The notes below the pieces were generated by a model. It had not been told where the DNA came from, searched no databases, and was given only the letters and a program-made list of their open reading frames with translations. A stretch of 64,000 nucleotides of DNA, taken from NCBI RefSeq assembly GCF_010993735.1, contig NZ_WQNI01000005.1:64501-128500 (forward strand). Direction: 5' to 3'. This document shows, piece after piece, positions 62,935-64,000 of this stretch. Position numbers and translations under genes: made by a program. This DNA is from Chelativorans alearensis (GTDB taxonomy: Bacteria; Pseudomonadota; Alphaproteobacteria; Rhizobiales; Rhizobiaceae). Every line of letters begins with the position of its first letter. The first letter of the stretch is position 1.

Positions 62935-62965
62935 AAAAAGCGCCCCGCGCAAGCGGCGGGGCGCT
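62935..62965 (-). terminator. Rho-independent terminator of the second giant paralog
   Basis: A perfect 10-bp GC stem (AGCGCCCCGC/GCGGGGCGCT) with a 7-base loop, followed on the minus strand by TTTTT, about 45 bases after the gene's stop. Confidence 0.85.
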
Positions 62966-63009
62966 GTCGAAGCCGAAGGTGGGAAAGCAGCGCGGAAGGG
63001 CTGACGCCC

Positions 63010-64000
63010 TTACTCGCGTGTCTCGATCCTGGTTTCGATCTCGAGCCGGTATCGGCGCGGCCTTTCCTTCCACATGCCGCCGATGGCGCGGCGGATGTGC
63101 CTCATGCGGTTGGCGACGAGCTTGCGGTCGGCGCCGGCGTCGACATAGGCAAGGCGCAGAACGGAGACCTCGGGTTCGAGCAGGGCAATGATCTGCGGCA
63201 GCCTGACCTGCCATTCGGGCCTCAACTCCAGCGCCTCCGGCTCGAAGGCGGCGTCGTTCAGGTCGAGGCGGATCACGCGGTTCACCGTAGCGGCGAAGTT
63301 GAGGCGCGAGGCTTTACCTGCCGTCAGCCGCACGGTGCGCGGGTTCTCGCTGATCAGTCGATAGCCCGTCGGCAGCGTGCGCGGGTCGAGCTTCATGATG
63401 AAGGTCGAGCCAATGCGCGCGTTCGGCATGTCCGCGCAGGCCACGTGGAAGCGGCCGTGCGCGTCGGTGGTCACAAGCAGCCCGTCCACTGTCGCCACCC
63501 GCACGCCGCCGAGCCCCGGCTCGCCCACATCCTGGTAGCCGTTGCGGTTGAGATCGTCGAACACACGGCCGATCAGGTCGCCGCAGTCGAAGACAGGCTC
63601 GGTCACCACCTCCACCTCCGCCGAGGCGATCGCGGAGACTGCCGTGCCATCGGCAAGGACCACCCGCGCGCGATTGACATATTTGCCGGGGCTTGCCGCC
63701 CCCGACACGCCAAGCCGGTAGCTGATGACGATCTCCTCCATGTCGGCCGTGTAAGGCACATTCACAAACACCAGGTCGCGGCCACGTATTTCCGGCTCGA
63801 CCGGCCTGCCGCCGATCGCCGCCGTGCCCTCCAGGTAGGTGAAGCCCCGCGGCGTGGTGTCGATCACCGTGACGGGCTCCTCGCTGCCCTTCTCTATACT
63901 CCGTGGCCTCAACGTGACGGTGTACGGCACCGTTTCGCCGCGCCGCACTTCGGCAAGGCGGGATGCCTTGTCGAGGCCGAAGCTCGGCAGCTCCGCCAGG
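63010..64000 (-). CDS. Second giant secreted repeat protein, C-terminal part (cut by window edge)
   Basis: The frame is open through the right edge, so the gene starts beyond this window; at least 329 residues are visible. The order matches the end of its neighbour: a DUF11-like unit (LAEVRRGETVPYTVTLRPRS), an SdrD-like unit (RVFDDLNRNGYQDVGEPG), and the OmpA-like C-terminal segment (FEPEALELRPEWQVRL), ending RYRLEIETRIETRE. A strong terminator follows. Some segments are nearly identical at DNA level to the first paralog, suggesting recent duplication or gene conversion. Confidence 0.8.
   Translation of the reverse strand, partial: LAELPSFGLDKASRLAEVRRGETVPYTVTLRPRSIEKGSEEPVTVIDTTPRGFTYLEGTAAIGGRPVEPEIRGRDLVFVNVPYTADMEEIVISYRLGVSGAASPGKYVNRARVVLADGTAVSAIASAEVEVVTEPVFDCGDLIGRVFDDLNRNGYQDVGEPGLGGVRVATVDGLLVTTDAHGRFHVACADMPNARIGSTFIMKLDPRTLPTGYRLISENPRTVRLTAGKASRLNFAATVNRVIRLDLNDAAFEPEALELRPEWQVRLPQIIALLEPEVSVLRLAYVDAGADRKLVANRMRHIRRAIGGMWKERPRRYRLEIETRIETRE
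63359..63411. repeat. 53-base segment identical to one in the neighbouring paralog (second copy)
   Basis: Identical to 58275-58327 and in the same position of the C-terminal coding region. It is the longest identical run I found between the two paralogs. Confidence 0.85.

Larger units (their letters stand above)
62486..63009. other. Intergenic region between the two giant paralogs
   Basis: About 520 bases. It holds the leader of the first paralog, a repeated copy of its 5' end with a 13-codon frame, about 200 bases in which I see nothing, and the second paralog's terminator. No RNA gene was recognised. Confidence 0.6.

Overview
This GC-rich, gene-dense window looks like the chromosome of an alphaproteobacterium of the order Hyphomicrobiales (Rhizobiales), probably Phyllobacteriaceae-like. 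That placement is inferred from gene content: a urtABCDE-ureDABC(J)EFG block with hupE/ureJ between ureA and ureB, Opp-type oligosaccharide transporters, a GGAAC-N17-CGTT (EcfG-type) promoter, and many ATGA-coupled operons. I found no rRNA, tRNA, CRISPR, phage or insertion-sequence gene.

Layout. (1) 78-5583: a soluble cytochrome c and a 26-residue membrane peptide on the minus strand, divergent from a heme-copper oxidase operon (coxB, coxA, two subunit III genes, a subunit IV-like gene). A DUF2189 membrane protein follows. (2) 6550-23521: a carbohydrate-acid utilisation island, almost all on the minus strand. It runs from an FAH-family hydrolase and a LacI regulator through a heparinase II/III-like lyase, an oligopeptide-type ABC transporter (SBP, two permeases, two ATPases), a DUF2264 protein, a 2-hydroxyacid dehydrogenase and an acyltransferase fusion to a ThuA-like protein. 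A divergent TIM-barrel isomerase ends it. Repeated TTGCG/CGCAA palindromes in three promoter regions suggest one LacI regulon. (3) 23538-27804: a LuxR-type response regulator and an 1119-residue hybrid kinase whose N-terminus is an NCS1-like permease. They are divergent from the urea block.

(4) 28128-41516: urea uptake (urtABCDE) and nickel urease (ureD, ureA, hupE/ureJ, ureB, ureC, then ureE, ureF, ureG). A LysE exporter, a peroxiredoxin with its own terminator, and an unknown membrane protein sit between ureC and ureE. (5) 41518-49049: a minus-strand nucleoside operon (BMP-type binding protein, double ATPase, two permeases, amidohydrolase/deaminase, purine nucleoside phosphorylase, SDR). 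With the urease block it forms a nitrogen-salvage neighbourhood. (6) 49320-51932: a cupin, a methyltransferase and a GlxA/AraC-type regulator with a probable frameshift near its 3' end. (7) 51946-56796: the stress operon prkA-yeaH-spoVR/ycgB, preceded by an excellent match to the alphaproteobacterial general-stress (EcfG) promoter. (8) 57092-57688: a stand-alone Hen1-like RNA 2'-O-methyltransferase domain. (9) 57926-64000: two paralogous, very large secreted proteins with DUF11/SdrD-like repeats and a shared C-terminal domain. The second is cut by the window edge, and between them lies a decayed or miniature copy of the 5' end.

Functionally, the strongest stories are a candidate urea or nitrogen-compound sensing two-component system beside urea uptake and urease, and a LacI-controlled system for importing and breaking down an acidic oligosaccharide. 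All functions are read from motifs and context; no database search was run.
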